Shown here: positions 39,314 through 48,320 of the stretch, in pieces | Numbering within the stretch: the first letter of the stretch is position 1 | Layout of the letters: each line of letters opens with the position of its first letter | From: Candidatus Accumulibacter conexus | GTDB lineage: Bacteria > Pseudomonadota > Gammaproteobacteria > Burkholderiales > Rhodocyclaceae | NCBI GenBank assembly: GCA_017592775.1 | Contig: JAGFNJ010000018.1 | Coordinates: 1-64,000 of the forward strand | Direction: 5' to 3' | DNA: 64,000 nucleotides | The notes under the pieces: model-generated | Seen by the model: only the letters and a program-made list of their open reading frames with translations | What the model was told of the DNA's origin: nothing | The model's database searches: none | Translations under genes and position numbers: made by a program

Positions 39314-39611
39314 GCGACATGAAGACGGCCGAACCGCCGGCCGAACCGGCCTGGCGGCGCTCCGGCAGGCAGCACCACGCCTGCGCAGCGTACGAGTGCC
39401 GTATGATGGCGTCCGACCGCCGCTGACGGGAGCGGAACACGGAGGGGGAATGTCTCGTGGCAACGGCAATGAATCCGGATGGCGGACAGGAGCAACTCAA
39501 GCAGCCGGATCGCTGGCTGCGCTGCCGGCGCAGTGCGCCATCGACTGCGGCCACGTGCCGTGCGAAACGGCGGCCGGCGGCAGCCGGCGCGGGTGTCGGT
39601 GCGTGAAGGCA

Positions 39612-40967
39612 ATGCAGGTTTCGGTCCTGATGCCGTCGCTGAATCAAGCCGCTTTCATCGAAGCTGCCGCGCGCAGCGTCCTGCAGCAGGACTACCCCGC
39701 GGTCGAACTGCTGGTGGCCGACGGCGGCTCGACCGACGGTACACATGCGATACTGGAGCGTCTGTCGCGCGAGTTCGGCGACCGCCTGCGCTGGCGTGCG
39801 GCTCCCGATTCCGGACCGGCGAACGCGGTCAACAAGGCGCTGGCGCTGGCTCGCGGCGACATCGTCGGCTGGCTGAACGCGGATGATCTCTACACGCCCG
39901 GAGCGGTTGCGGTGGCCGTTGCGCTGCTGCAGGCCAATCCTTCACTGATGATGGTGTTCGGCGAAGCCGACCACATCGACGAAACGGACCGCATCCTCGA
40001 TCGCTATCCGACACTGCCGGCGACGACACCGCTGGCGTCCTTCCAGGGCGGCTGTTTCATCTGCCAACCAAGCGCCTTTCTCCGCCGACGCGTCTTTGAC
40101 GAGATCGGTGCGCTCGACGAGAGGCTGTCGACCGCATTCGATTTCGATCTCTGGCTGCGCGTCTTTCGCGCCTTTCCCGGGCGGATCGCCAACCTGCCCC
40201 GCGTGCAGGCGAAATCCCGCCTGCACGCGACGTGCATCACGCGGCGCATGCGACGAACGATCGCAGCCGAGAGCGTGCGCGTCCTCGCCCGCCACCTCGG
40301 CGACGCCGATCCGCACTGGCTGCTGACCTATGTCGAGGAACAGTGCGCGTCCTACCCGCATGGGGATTCCCCCGCCGATCTCCGCCAGGATGTCGATCTG
40401 CTGGCGGCGGAACTGGCCGGCTGCTTTTCGGCAGACAGTCGCGAGTTCCTGCGCCAACGGCTGGCGATGGATGCGCGCCTGCGGCTCGCCTTGCCCGAAG
40501 CCTTTGCCACCGTCACTGCGGATGGTTGGGCGACTGGATCGTTGCGGATCAGACTGCGCCAAGTTGAACCCGTCCCCGGCCGGCAACGCACCCGCAGCTT
40601 CCGGCCGGTTGTCGCCGAGACGAGCCTTGCTGGTACTGCGCTGACCCTCCTCGTCCGTCTGCGCAGCCGGCTGCGTCGCTGCCTGCTCGGCAGCGCTCGT
40701 TCGTACCTGCACCTGGCCTGCCGCCATGCGGCGCCGCTGCCGTCGCCATTGTCACTCACCGTTCGCACCGGGCAGCAGGCCGAGCGGCACTGCATCGTCG
40801 CCAAGCAGGGCCGGTTCTCACTGTTCGTGCCACTGGCCGCTGCCGCCAGGCCGTGCGCGGAGATCGAGATCATCGCGGAGCAGGTGTTCGTCCCGGGGCT
40901 CGTCGATGAGCGCTCGTCGGACATGCGCGAGCTGTCGTTTCGCGTCGAAGCCATGACGCTCATCTGA
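39612..40967 (+). CDS. Family 2 glycosyltransferase
   Basis: A 451-residue protein. The first 230 residues are a GT-A domain: VSVLMPSLNQAAFIEAAARS, then VADGGSTDGT, the nucleotide-sugar DxD-type LNADD near residue 90, and AFDFDLWLR. The remaining 220 residues are helical with no recognised domain. It probably adds a sugar in exopolysaccharide synthesis, matching the export and glycosyltransferase genes that follow. The ATG at 39612 is used; a GTG three codons earlier is possible. Its stop abuts the MITE-like repeat exactly. Confidence 0.85.
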   Translation: MQVSVLMPSLNQAAFIEAAARSVLQQDYPAVELLVADGGSTDGTHAILERLSREFGDRLRWRAAPDSGPANAVNKALALARGDIVGWLNADDLYTPGAVAVAVALLQANPSLMMVFGEADHIDETDRILDRYPTLPATTPLASFQGGCFICQPSAFLRRRVFDEIGALDERLSTAFDFDLWLRVFRAFPGRIANLPRVQAKSRLHATCITRRMRRTIAAESVRVLARHLGDADPHWLLTYVEEQCASYPHGDSPADLRQDVDLLAAELAGCFSADSREFLRQRLAMDARLRLALPEAFATVTADGWATGSLRIRLRQVEPVPGRQRTRSFRPVVAETSLAGTALTLLVRLRSRLRRCLLGSARSYLHLACRHAAPLPSPLSLTVRTGQQAERHCIVAKQGRFSLFVPLAAAARPCAEIEIIAEQVFVPGLVDERSSDMRELSFRVEAMTLI

Positions 40968-41110
40968 GAGGCTGTGAAGAAATCGTCGCGAGCAGGCCGA
41001 GATGCAAGGCGCGAGCGAGCGAACGACGAGACATATCAGATGGATAGGCGAGGAGTGAGCGAGTGAGCAACGCCGCAGATCGGTCGCGCAGTAGATTTGT
41101 TCACAACCTC
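40968..41110. mobile_element. MITE-like repeat with terminal inverted repeats
   Basis: A 143-bp segment bounded by GAGGCTGTGAAGAAAT and, inverted, GAGGTTGTGAACAAAT (14 of 16 matching). TGA flanks it on both sides, a possible 3-bp target duplication, one copy being the stop codon of the glycosyltransferase gene. There is no ORF inside. The interior GAGATGCAAGGCGCGAGCGA has the look of dispersed proteobacterial repeats, by memory. Confidence 0.65.
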
Positions 41111-41377
41111 TGAGACAAGCCCGTCAGCGGCGTGCATATGCCGGGGAACTCAAGCGGCGGCAACAGTGGCGTCGCGCCCGGCGCCGCCGAGCCTTCGCGG
41201 GCAGCACCAGCATCGCTTCGTGGCGGCGGGAGCAACGGTCACGCCGCCACGTCCGGGCAGCGGGCTGAACTGCTCCTTCTTCCCGGCGGGCAGCCGAAGG
41301 CAAGCAAATGCTGATATATTTGCAGGATTTGGCAGCATCGGCGGCCGGCATTTCGTTCCTGTCGCAGCCGCGGCCAG
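41111..41377. other. Leader region of the polysaccharide export gene
   Basis: The 267-bp stretch between the repeat and the export lipoprotein gene becomes AT-richer near 41305-41335, where a promoter could lie. No clear -35/-10 pair or terminator was found, and no gene is supported. Confidence 0.45.
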
Positions 41378-42589
41378 ATGGCGATTGGTGAGGAAAAGGT
41401 CTTGGCTACAACTACTTGTTGCAGAGCTTCGAGAGTGCTGACGGTGTCTGCGGGCGTTGCCGCGGCACTCCTTGCCGGCTGTTCGACCTTCCCCGACTGG
41501 CTCCCGTCGACCGGACCGAGCCGACAGCAGGTGATCGAGGTCCAGGAGAGGCAGCCGGATTCGCTGATCCAGGTCGTCGGCGTCACCGACCGCGTCGCGC
41601 GACGGCTCGTCGCGAGCCAGCAGCAGCAACTGTTTTCGCAGGTTCTGGCGAGCAAGGCCCCGTTCAGTTACACGATCGGGCCGGGCGATGTGCTCGAGGT
41701 CTCCGTCTGGGAGGCGCCGCCAGCGGTCCTCTTCGGCGCACCTGCCCTCGACCCGCGCGCTGGCGTCGCCGCCGCGCGGCCGACTGCCTTCCCCGAGCAG
41801 ATGGTCAGCAGCGAGGGGACGCTCAACATCCCCTTTGCCGGATCGCTGCAGGTCGCCGGCAAGACACCGCAGCAGGTGGAGAACGAGGTCGTTCGCCGTC
41901 TCGCGGGCAAAGCCAATCAGCCGCAGGTGCTTGTTCGTGTCATCCGCAATGCGACATCGAATGTGACGGTGGTCGGCGAGGTGGCAGCAAGCACACGCAT
42001 GCCGCTCACCGCGCGCGGCGAGCGACTGCTCGACGCACTGGCCGCGGCCGGCGGCGTCCGGCAGCCGGTGGGAAAGGTGACGCTGCAACTGACACGCGGC
42101 GAGCAGGTGCATGCCCTCGCCCTGGACACGATCATTCGCGACCCGAAGCAGAACATCGCCCTGCAGCCGGGAGACGTCGTCACGGCACTCTTCCAGCCGC
42201 TGAGCTTCATCGTTCTCGGCGCCACGGCAAAGAATGAGGAACTCAACTTCGAGGCGCAGGGAATCACGCTGGCACAGGCGCTGGCGCGCGTCGGCGGCGT
42301 CCAGGACCGGCTGGCGGATGCCCGCGCCGTCTTCATTTTCCGCTTCGAGGACCCCGCGGTGCTTGACTTGCGTGTCCCACCGCGGACGACGCCGGAGGGC
42401 AAGGTGCCCGTCGTTTATGAAGTCAATCTCAAGAATCCGGAAACCTTCTTCGTCGCCCAGGGGTTCCCGGTACTCAACAGGGATGTCCTCTACGTGGCCA
42501 ACTCCCCGGGCGCCGAGTTGCAGAAGTTCCTCGGAATCATCATGCCGGCCGCGTACTCGGTACTCAATACCTACAACGTGACGAAGTGA
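41378..42589 (+). CDS. Polysaccharide export outer-membrane lipoprotein (Wza/EpsE-like)
   Basis: A 403-residue protein with a lipoprotein signal (VSAGVAAALLAGC, lipobox LAGC), a polysaccharide export domain (YTIGPGDVLEVSVWE, then GTLNIPFAGSLQVAGKTPQQVE) and two SLBB-type segments (VTVVGEVAASTRMPLT; FIVLGATAKNEEL). It should form the periplasmic/outer-membrane channel for exopolysaccharide. The ATG at 41378 gives the listed frame, but TTG at 41402, preceded by GAGGAAAAGG, yields a more normal signal peptide and may be the true start. It lies between two glycosyltransferase genes. Confidence 0.9.
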   Translation: MAIGEEKVLATTTCCRASRVLTVSAGVAAALLAGCSTFPDWLPSTGPSRQQVIEVQERQPDSLIQVVGVTDRVARRLVASQQQQLFSQVLASKAPFSYTIGPGDVLEVSVWEAPPAVLFGAPALDPRAGVAAARPTAFPEQMVSSEGTLNIPFAGSLQVAGKTPQQVENEVVRRLAGKANQPQVLVRVIRNATSNVTVVGEVAASTRMPLTARGERLLDALAAAGGVRQPVGKVTLQLTRGEQVHALALDTIIRDPKQNIALQPGDVVTALFQPLSFIVLGATAKNEELNFEAQGITLAQALARVGGVQDRLADARAVFIFRFEDPAVLDLRVPPRTTPEGKVPVVYEVNLKNPETFFVAQGFPVLNRDVLYVANSPGAELQKFLGIIMPAAYSVLNTYNVTK

Positions 42590-42668
42590 CGGGCAGCAGC
42601 GCCAGCGGTAGCCGCTGCCGCCACCCGGCAGCAGGCTGCCAGCACGTGACGGCCGCAGCGAGCGGTGC

Positions 42669-43844
42669 ATGAAGTCGACGCTGCTCGACGTCAGCCGCCT
42701 TCTCGACCGGCGGCTGCAGCGGCGCTTGCCGACCGGCATCGATCGCGTCAGCCTGGAGTACGTGCGGCACTTCGGCCCCCACTCCACGGCGCTCGTGCAC
42801 GCTGCCGGACAATGGATCGAACTGTCCACGGGCGACTCGACGCGCCTGTTCACTGGCCTGCTCGCCGAACCAGCCGACTCGCGACGTTTCAACGCGCTGA
42901 TCGCGTGGCTGGTGGCCAAGGCACTGCCACGCAGCATCGGCGCACGCTTCACCTCGCGCCGGCTGCTCCTCAATACCGGACACACCGGACTCGACCAGCC
43001 CGGGTATGCACACTCGCTGCATCGCTCGGCGTTGCGACCGGTCTTCTTCGTCCACGATCTCATTCCGCTGAGCTACCCGGAGTATTGCCGTCCAGGCGAG
43101 TCCACACGCCACCGCATCCGCATGCAGACCGTGCTGTCGACCGGGCAAGGGGTCATCGTCAACTCGCAGGCGACCCTCGATGCGATGCAGCAATACGCGG
43201 CAGAGCACCACCAGCCGATGCCGCCCGCTGTCGTCGCACCGCTGGCGCCGCCGCAGTGGCCCGAGGCAGGCAGCCAGCCGCCCTTGCCGCCACCCTACTT
43301 CGTCATGCTTGGCACGATCGAACCGCGCAAGAATCACTGGCTGATCCTGCACGTCTGGCGGCAGCTGATCGCGAAGATGGGCGCCAGCACGCCGCGCCTT
43401 CTCGTCATCGGTCAGCACGGCTGGGAGAGCGAGAACGTCGTCGATCTGCTCGAGCGCTGCGAAGCCCTGCAGGGCTTCGTCTTCGAGCGATCCGGCTGTT
43501 CCGATGCCGAACTCGCAACCTGCATGCAGCATGCGCAGGCGTTGCTGTTCCCGTCGTTCGCCGAAGGCTACGGCATGCCGCTCGTCGAGGCGCTGGCTCT
43601 GGGCCTGCCGGTGATCGCGAGTGACCTGCCCGCTTTCCGTGAAGTGGGCGGCCCGGTTCCGGAGTACCTCGATCCCCTCGATGGCCGGCGGTGGACGGAC
43701 CTGATCGTCGACTACGCGTTGCCCGAGAGCCCGTGCCGCCGGGCTCAGGTGCAGCGGCTCGAGGGTTTCGTCGCGCCGACCTGGCCGGCGCACTTCGCGC
43801 GCGTGGAAGCCCTGCTGGACCGCTTGGACCCGGCCAGCGCCTGA
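42669..43844 (+). CDS. Family 4 glycosyltransferase
   Basis: The 391-residue GT-B enzyme has VFFVHDLIPLSYPEYC in the N-terminal lobe and, in the donor-binding lobe, MLGTIEPRKNHWLIL, PSFAEGYGMPLVEALALG and PVIASDLPAFREVGG; the EGYGMPLVE block holds the conserved E-x7-E type pair of GT4. It likely adds mannose or another hexose to the polysaccharide unit. It begins 79 nt after the export lipoprotein and is probably co-transcribed. Confidence 0.9.
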   Translation: MKSTLLDVSRLLDRRLQRRLPTGIDRVSLEYVRHFGPHSTALVHAAGQWIELSTGDSTRLFTGLLAEPADSRRFNALIAWLVAKALPRSIGARFTSRRLLLNTGHTGLDQPGYAHSLHRSALRPVFFVHDLIPLSYPEYCRPGESTRHRIRMQTVLSTGQGVIVNSQATLDAMQQYAAEHHQPMPPAVVAPLAPPQWPEAGSQPPLPPPYFVMLGTIEPRKNHWLILHVWRQLIAKMGASTPRLLVIGQHGWESENVVDLLERCEALQGFVFERSGCSDAELATCMQHAQALLFPSFAEGYGMPLVEALALGLPVIASDLPAFREVGGPVPEYLDPLDGRRWTDLIVDYALPESPCRRAQVQRLEGFVAPTWPAHFARVEALLDRLDPASA

Positions 43845-43970
43845 TCGGCCTGCACCGGCCTGGTTCGCCGCCGTCGATTCGCCCTATGGTCCCTGGTGCT
43901 GCCGAACCCAAGGGCGAAGCGGCCGCCAGCGGCCAGGCAGCGGTCGTCACGGCACCCCCGCGGCCCCGGA

Positions 43971-45116
43971 TCAGGACCTGAGACGCGCCGGACCGAGCCG
44001 CTCGGCGGTCAGGCCATGTGCTGCGACGTGCGCGGGTAACGGCAGCCCACGAACCAGTGCCGCGCAGCTTGCGCCCATCGCCGGTGCGGTCTGGATGCCG
44101 TAACCACCCTGGGCAGCGACCCAGAAGAATCCGGCGCCCCCCGGGTCGAAGCCGCCAACGAGGTCACCGTCGGTGACGAAGGAGCGCAAACCGGCCCAGG
44201 TGTGAGTCGGACGGCGGATGCTCAGGGTGGTCATTTCTGCCAGACGGTGGATTCCCAACGCGATGTCCAGCTCCTCGGGCTGCACGTCCTGCGGCTCGAC
44301 CGGATCGGCATTGGCCGGCGAGCCGAGCAGTACACCCGCGTCAGGCTTGAAGTACCAGTCTTCAGCGATGCCGATCGTCAGCGGCCAGCGCGCCACATCG
44401 ACGCCTTCGGGTGGCGGAAAGACGAAGACCGATCGACGTCTGGGCTGCAGGCCGATGGGCGCAACCGCTGCCAGTTGCGCGATCCTGTCGGCCCAGGCGC
44501 CTGCCGCGTTGAGCACCGTTTGTGCAGCGTAATCGCGCCCCCCGGCGGACACCCGCCAGCCGCGATCGCTTCGGGACAGGGTCGTCACTTCGGCATCGCA
44601 GACAAGCCTGCCGCCGTGCTGGCGCAGGCCGCGCAGGTAGCCCTGATGCAGGGCGTTGACATCGACGTCGGCAGCCGCCGGGTCGAAGACCGCGCCGATC
44701 ACCCTGTCGGCTCGCAGGACGGGCACCATGGCGCAGGCCTGCTGTGGACCGAGGAGCTGCATGCGGCCGTTCACCCTGCACAGGGCCTGCCAGCTCTGCT
44801 GCAACAGCGCCTCCTGCCCCTGGGTGGCGACGAGCAGGGCGCCGCGGGCTGCCAGCAGCGGATGCTCGGCAAAACCTGGCGGCGGGCACTCGAGGAAGGC
44901 CCGGCTGGCCATCGTCAGCGCGCGGACCTGCGCGCTGCCATAGCTCTCGGCGAAGAGCGCCGCCGAGCGACCGGTCGAGTGATAGCCCGGCTGCGATTCA
45001 CGTTCGAGGACAATGACGCGGCCCCAGGGTGCGAGGTGCCAGGCGACGGACGCGCCGGCAATGCCACCCCCGATGACGATGAAGTCTGCCTGCTCGGGCG
45101 GCTGCAGGTTGGTCAT
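43971..45116 (-). CDS. FAD-dependent amino-acid oxidoreductase (DadA/DAO family)
   Basis: A 381-residue flavoprotein: the dinucleotide motif VIGGGIAGASVAWHL at the N-terminus, then ERESQPGYHSTGRSAALF, a central ADVDVNALHQGYLRGL and, near the end, GFFWVAAQGGYGIQTAPAMG typical of DAO-family FAD binding. It probably oxidises an amine, amino acid or glycine-type substrate in the cytoplasm or at the membrane face. AGGAG lies 6 nt before the ATG. It is a single gene convergent with the glycosyltransferase. The substrate is not predictable. Confidence 0.9.
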   Translation of the reverse strand: MTNLQPPEQADFIVIGGGIAGASVAWHLAPWGRVIVLERESQPGYHSTGRSAALFAESYGSAQVRALTMASRAFLECPPPGFAEHPLLAARGALLVATQGQEALLQQSWQALCRVNGRMQLLGPQQACAMVPVLRADRVIGAVFDPAAADVDVNALHQGYLRGLRQHGGRLVCDAEVTTLSRSDRGWRVSAGGRDYAAQTVLNAAGAWADRIAQLAAVAPIGLQPRRRSVFVFPPPEGVDVARWPLTIGIAEDWYFKPDAGVLLGSPANADPVEPQDVQPEELDIALGIHRLAEMTTLSIRRPTHTWAGLRSFVTDGDLVGGFDPGGAGFFWVAAQGGYGIQTAPAMGASCAALVRGLPLPAHVAAHGLTAERLGPARLRS

Positions 45117-45326
45117 GGCACGCTCCTCTGAGTGGTTCTGCCAGGCGGGTTGCTGTCCACATCATCGGCGGGGAACGCTGGCTGGGCAGCCTTCTCCGGT
45201 CGCGGCGACGATACCGGCGCCAGCCGGCAACCTGGAGCCTGGCACGGACCCGCCGTGCCCGCGATTGTCGCACGGCAAGCCCGTTCGACCGTCAGGCAGC
45301 AGATCAGGGCGCCGCGTGGTTGCCCC

Positions 45327-46181
45327 TTACCGTGCCCCGGCAGGACGCGGCGGGCGCAGGGCGAGTTCGGCGATCAGCGGCGCATGGTCGGAGCAGCGGG
45401 CCCAGGCAATGCCCTTGGGAACATGCATCTCGAGCACCTGAAAGCCGCGCACGTAGATGCGGTCGAGCGTCAGCCAGGGAGCAAAGCTGGGGAAGGTGCG
45501 GGCAACCTCCACCGGCGTCGCGCGGCCGCTCCGCCACGGCAGCAGCCAGTCGAGCAGGCGGCGGTCTGGTGGCTCGGTGGGTGATCCCGCGGTCACCTCG
45601 TCGACGCCGAGCCGCTCGCGCAGCACACGGTCGACCCGCTGCTGCCAGTCGTTGAAGTCGCCGGCTATGATCAGCGGCGCCCTGGCCGGTACCTCGCGGT
45701 GAACGAAGTCGGCAAGAAAGGTCGCCTGACGCAGGCGGCTCCGCTTGATCAGCCCGAAATGCACGCAGATTAGGTGCACATCCTTGCCGCGTCCGCGCCC
45801 GAGGCGGATCACCGCATGCAGCAGGCCGCGCTTCTCGAGCAGGTGGTCCGAAATGTCGTGGTTGGTGTGGGCGACGATGCGGTGGCGCGAGAGGATCGCG
45901 TTGCCGTGATGCCCGTGTGGATAGGCCGCATTCATGCCGTAGGCGCGGTGCTCGTAGGCACCGGTGGCAAGGAAATCAAGCTGCGTTCCGGACGACGGGT
46001 AGCCCGGCTGGCGGGCGAGACGCTCGTTGCGGTCCTGCACCTCCTGCAGGAAGACGATATCGGCATCGATCGCGTCGAGTGCCAGCCGGACATCGTGAAT
46101 CCGCGGCCGCCCGCGAATCCCGGTCACACCCTTGTGTATGTTGTAGGTCGCCACCCTCAGCTTCACGGCCGTGTCCGGCAT
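45327..46181 (-). CDS. Endonuclease/exonuclease/phosphatase family protein
   Basis: The 284-residue EEP-fold hydrolase has the expected catalytic set: ATYNIHKG (Asn), VFLQEVQDRN (Glu metal ligand), VHFGL, IIAGDFNDW (Asp/Asn pair) and CSDHAPL (final Asp-His). Related proteins act on DNA or on phosphoinositide/phospholipid head groups; many bacterial versions neighbour cardiolipin synthases, but none is seen here. It lies 19 nt beyond the lipoprotein stop, so it is probably the last gene of the MarR operon. Confidence 0.85.
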   Translation of the reverse strand: MPDTAVKLRVATYNIHKGVTGIRGRPRIHDVRLALDAIDADIVFLQEVQDRNERLARQPGYPSSGTQLDFLATGAYEHRAYGMNAAYPHGHHGNAILSRHRIVAHTNHDISDHLLEKRGLLHAVIRLGRGRGKDVHLICVHFGLIKRSRLRQATFLADFVHREVPARAPLIIAGDFNDWQQRVDRVLRERLGVDEVTAGSPTEPPDRRLLDWLLPWRSGRATPVEVARTFPSFAPWLTLDRIYVRGFQVLEMHVPKGIAWARCSDHAPLIAELALRPPRPAGAR

Positions 46182-46200
46182 GCTCCCCCCTCATGTGACC

Positions 46201-47661
46201 TCATGGCAGGCGCTCGAAGTAGCGATCGAGCAGTGCCGGGTCGTCGAAGTGGCGCCGACCGACGAACGCCGTCGCATGCCGACCCCATTGCCGCATCTGA
46301 CCCGCACTGCGCACGCCCATCGGCCAGAAGAAGAAACGCTCCAGCCGTTCGCTACCGGGGAGCAGTCCGTCGGCGGCAAAGACACTGCGCCGGCCACCAC
46401 CCGGCAACGGCAGCGAGCGCAGTTCGTCGTCGTCACGCAGCGCCAGCGGTACTCCCGCTGCCGCGGCAGCCGCCTCGACCACGACCTGCTGCAGATAATG
46501 CGTGCCGGCTGCCAGCCTGAGGACGACACGCTCGTTCGCCATCGGCGCCGGCAGCACTTGTGGCGCGAACAGGCCCTCGTCGATGCCGGCCGGCCGTGCT
46601 CGGGCGCGCAGCCGTTCGCCGGGAAAGAACAGGTGGTAGCAACCGCAGGGGTGAATCGTGTCGTAGACCAGTGGACTGCCATCCTCGGCCAGCGTGACGC
46701 GCCAGAGCAGGCCGTCGAAACGCCCTGCCAGCAGATCAACAGCCCGCTCGGGCGGGCGCTCGGAAAACCATGCAGTGTAACTCAGCTGCAACAGCCAACG
46801 GCCCGCCATTTGCGCATGCCCGCTGCGAACGTAGAGCACCGGTGCCGCCGTGGCGACCGCCAGCCGCTCGCCGCCGACGCCATCGGCCTGCCAGACGAGC
46901 GCTCCGGGTCGGTCCTGGTCGCCGGCAGTCTCGATCTCCAGCCGGGGAGCATGGCGGACGACGAGTTCGGCGAGTGTCGGGCCGGCAACGCCGGGCAGGC
47001 CGAGCTGCGGCAGATCCCTGACTGTCGGCAGGCTCTCCGGCAGCGGCTCGGGAACGTAGCGCACGCGCTGCCGGCCGCCGGTCGCCCCCTGTGCCTGCGC
47101 GGCGAAGATGGCCAGCGTCTCCTGCTGCCAACGCTCGACGCCGGCAGCGAAGAGGTAACGGGTCAGCGGATAGAGGCCGAGCGCGCGCAGCGTTGTCGAA
47201 TAGTCGTCCGGCACCTGTGCCACCGCCCGCAGCTTCGCCAGCAGCTCCTGGTCGGCCACGCTGAGCGTCTGCCGACATGCAGCCAGTGCCGCGACGGTGG
47301 CGGTCGTCGTGCCGGCGGTGTTGGCGAGTTCGAGCGAGCGGTCGGCGGCATCGAGTTCCGCCAGCGCGCGATACCATGGCGCCGCAGGCTCGTCACCCGA
47401 CTCCACCGTCGTGGCAGCAGCCAGCCGGGCGAGTACACGGTCTGTGCGCAGGTGGGGAAAGCCGGGCACACGCGGCGATTGCGCATCGCGCGTCCCGTCG
47501 GCATCGATGCGGCGGTCGACCGCTGCGAACAGGCGCGCGCAATCGCCGACGGCATCATCGCGCAGGCGGCGTTGCGCCGCTGGATCGTCGGCATGCGGAT
47601 CGAGTCCGGCACAGCCGAGCAGCACGCAGCAACCGGCGACGAGCAACGACGCACGCTTCAT
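46201..47661 (-). CDS. Uncharacterised lipoprotein
   Basis: A 486-residue product with a lipoprotein signal (LLVAGCCVLLGCAG, lipobox LLGC). The body contains GRWLLQLSYTAWFSERPP, HPCGCYHLFFPG and LERFFFWPMGVRSAGQM, but I recognise no family. The protein is probably anchored in the outer membrane facing the periplasm. It overlaps the upstream SRPBCC gene by 4 nt, so the two likely act together. Conserved-looking aromatic and His residues hint at a folded enzyme or binding domain rather than a passive anchor. Confidence 0.75.
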   Translation of the reverse strand: MKRASLLVAGCCVLLGCAGLDPHADDPAAQRRLRDDAVGDCARLFAAVDRRIDADGTRDAQSPRVPGFPHLRTDRVLARLAAATTVESGDEPAAPWYRALAELDAADRSLELANTAGTTTATVAALAACRQTLSVADQELLAKLRAVAQVPDDYSTTLRALGLYPLTRYLFAAGVERWQQETLAIFAAQAQGATGGRQRVRYVPEPLPESLPTVRDLPQLGLPGVAGPTLAELVVRHAPRLEIETAGDQDRPGALVWQADGVGGERLAVATAAPVLYVRSGHAQMAGRWLLQLSYTAWFSERPPERAVDLLAGRFDGLLWRVTLAEDGSPLVYDTIHPCGCYHLFFPGERLRARARPAGIDEGLFAPQVLPAPMANERVVLRLAAGTHYLQQVVVEAAAAAAGVPLALRDDDELRSLPLPGGGRRSVFAADGLLPGSERLERFFFWPMGVRSAGQMRQWGRHATAFVGRRHFDDPALLDRYFERLP

Positions 47662-48320
47662 CCGGGTTGCTCGCCGCCGGCAAGCGCCTGCTGCCGGCGC
47701 TCGATCTCACGCAGCATGGCCTCGAACTGGGCGCGCATCGTCTGCCGCACGGCGGCGACTCCGAAAAGCGTACCGACCAGCGGTGGGAGCGGGGTCGCCA
47801 GTTCGAAACGCGCGTCGTAGTCGAGCCGCACAACGCCTGGCGGGAGCCCCCCGCTCCCCTTGCTGATGCGGTAGCGGCCACTGAAGCTGCGCAGCGTCGA
47901 CGCGTCGCTGGCGCCCACGTCTGCCGGCGCCAGCGACGCGTCGACGGTCGTGTACGGGACGTGGAGGACATCGAGACGCAGTTGCACCGGCAGCTCGAAG
48001 AACACAACCGTAAAGACGCCTGCCTGCTCCAGCAGCAGGCGGTTGCCCTGGCGCTCGAGCACGCGCGCGCGCCGGACGCCGGGGACAAACTCGCGCAGGC
48101 GCTCATAGTCGGTCAGGGTGTCCCAGACGATTCGCTGCCCCGCGGCGAGCTGCGCGCTGGCATGCACGCTGTACACCTCGGCGTCACGCCGGACCTCGAC
48201 CTGCGCCACCGCTCCCCCCGCGGCGACGGCGGCAAGGCTGGAGGCCAGCGAAGCGATGCCGGCGAGGACTGGCACCCGCCACCGTCGCCAGTGTGGCTGC
48301 CGCGCCGCCAGCCCGCTCAT
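47658..48320 (-). CDS. SRPBCC (START-like) domain protein with N-terminal membrane segment
   Basis: The 220-residue protein has a signal or anchor helix (about residues 15-38), then a polyketide-cyclase/START-like domain: VYSVHASAQLAAGQRIVWDTL, of which the WDTLTDYERL portion is the family hallmark, followed by FVPGVRRARVLER. This fold binds hydrophobic ligands. It overlaps the MarR gene upstream and the lipoprotein gene downstream by 4 nt each (ATGA), giving tight coupling. A periplasmic lipid- or hydrophobe-related task under MarR control is inference. Confidence 0.8.
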   Translation of the reverse strand: MSGLAARQPHWRRWRVPVLAGIASLASSLAAVAAGGAVAQVEVRRDAEVYSVHASAQLAAGQRIVWDTLTDYERLREFVPGVRRARVLERQGNRLLLEQAGVFTVVFFELPVQLRLDVLHVPYTTVDASLAPADVGASDASTLRSFSGRYRISKGSGGLPPGVVRLDYDARFELATPLPPLVGTLFGVAAVRQTMRAQFEAMLREIERRQQALAGGEQPG

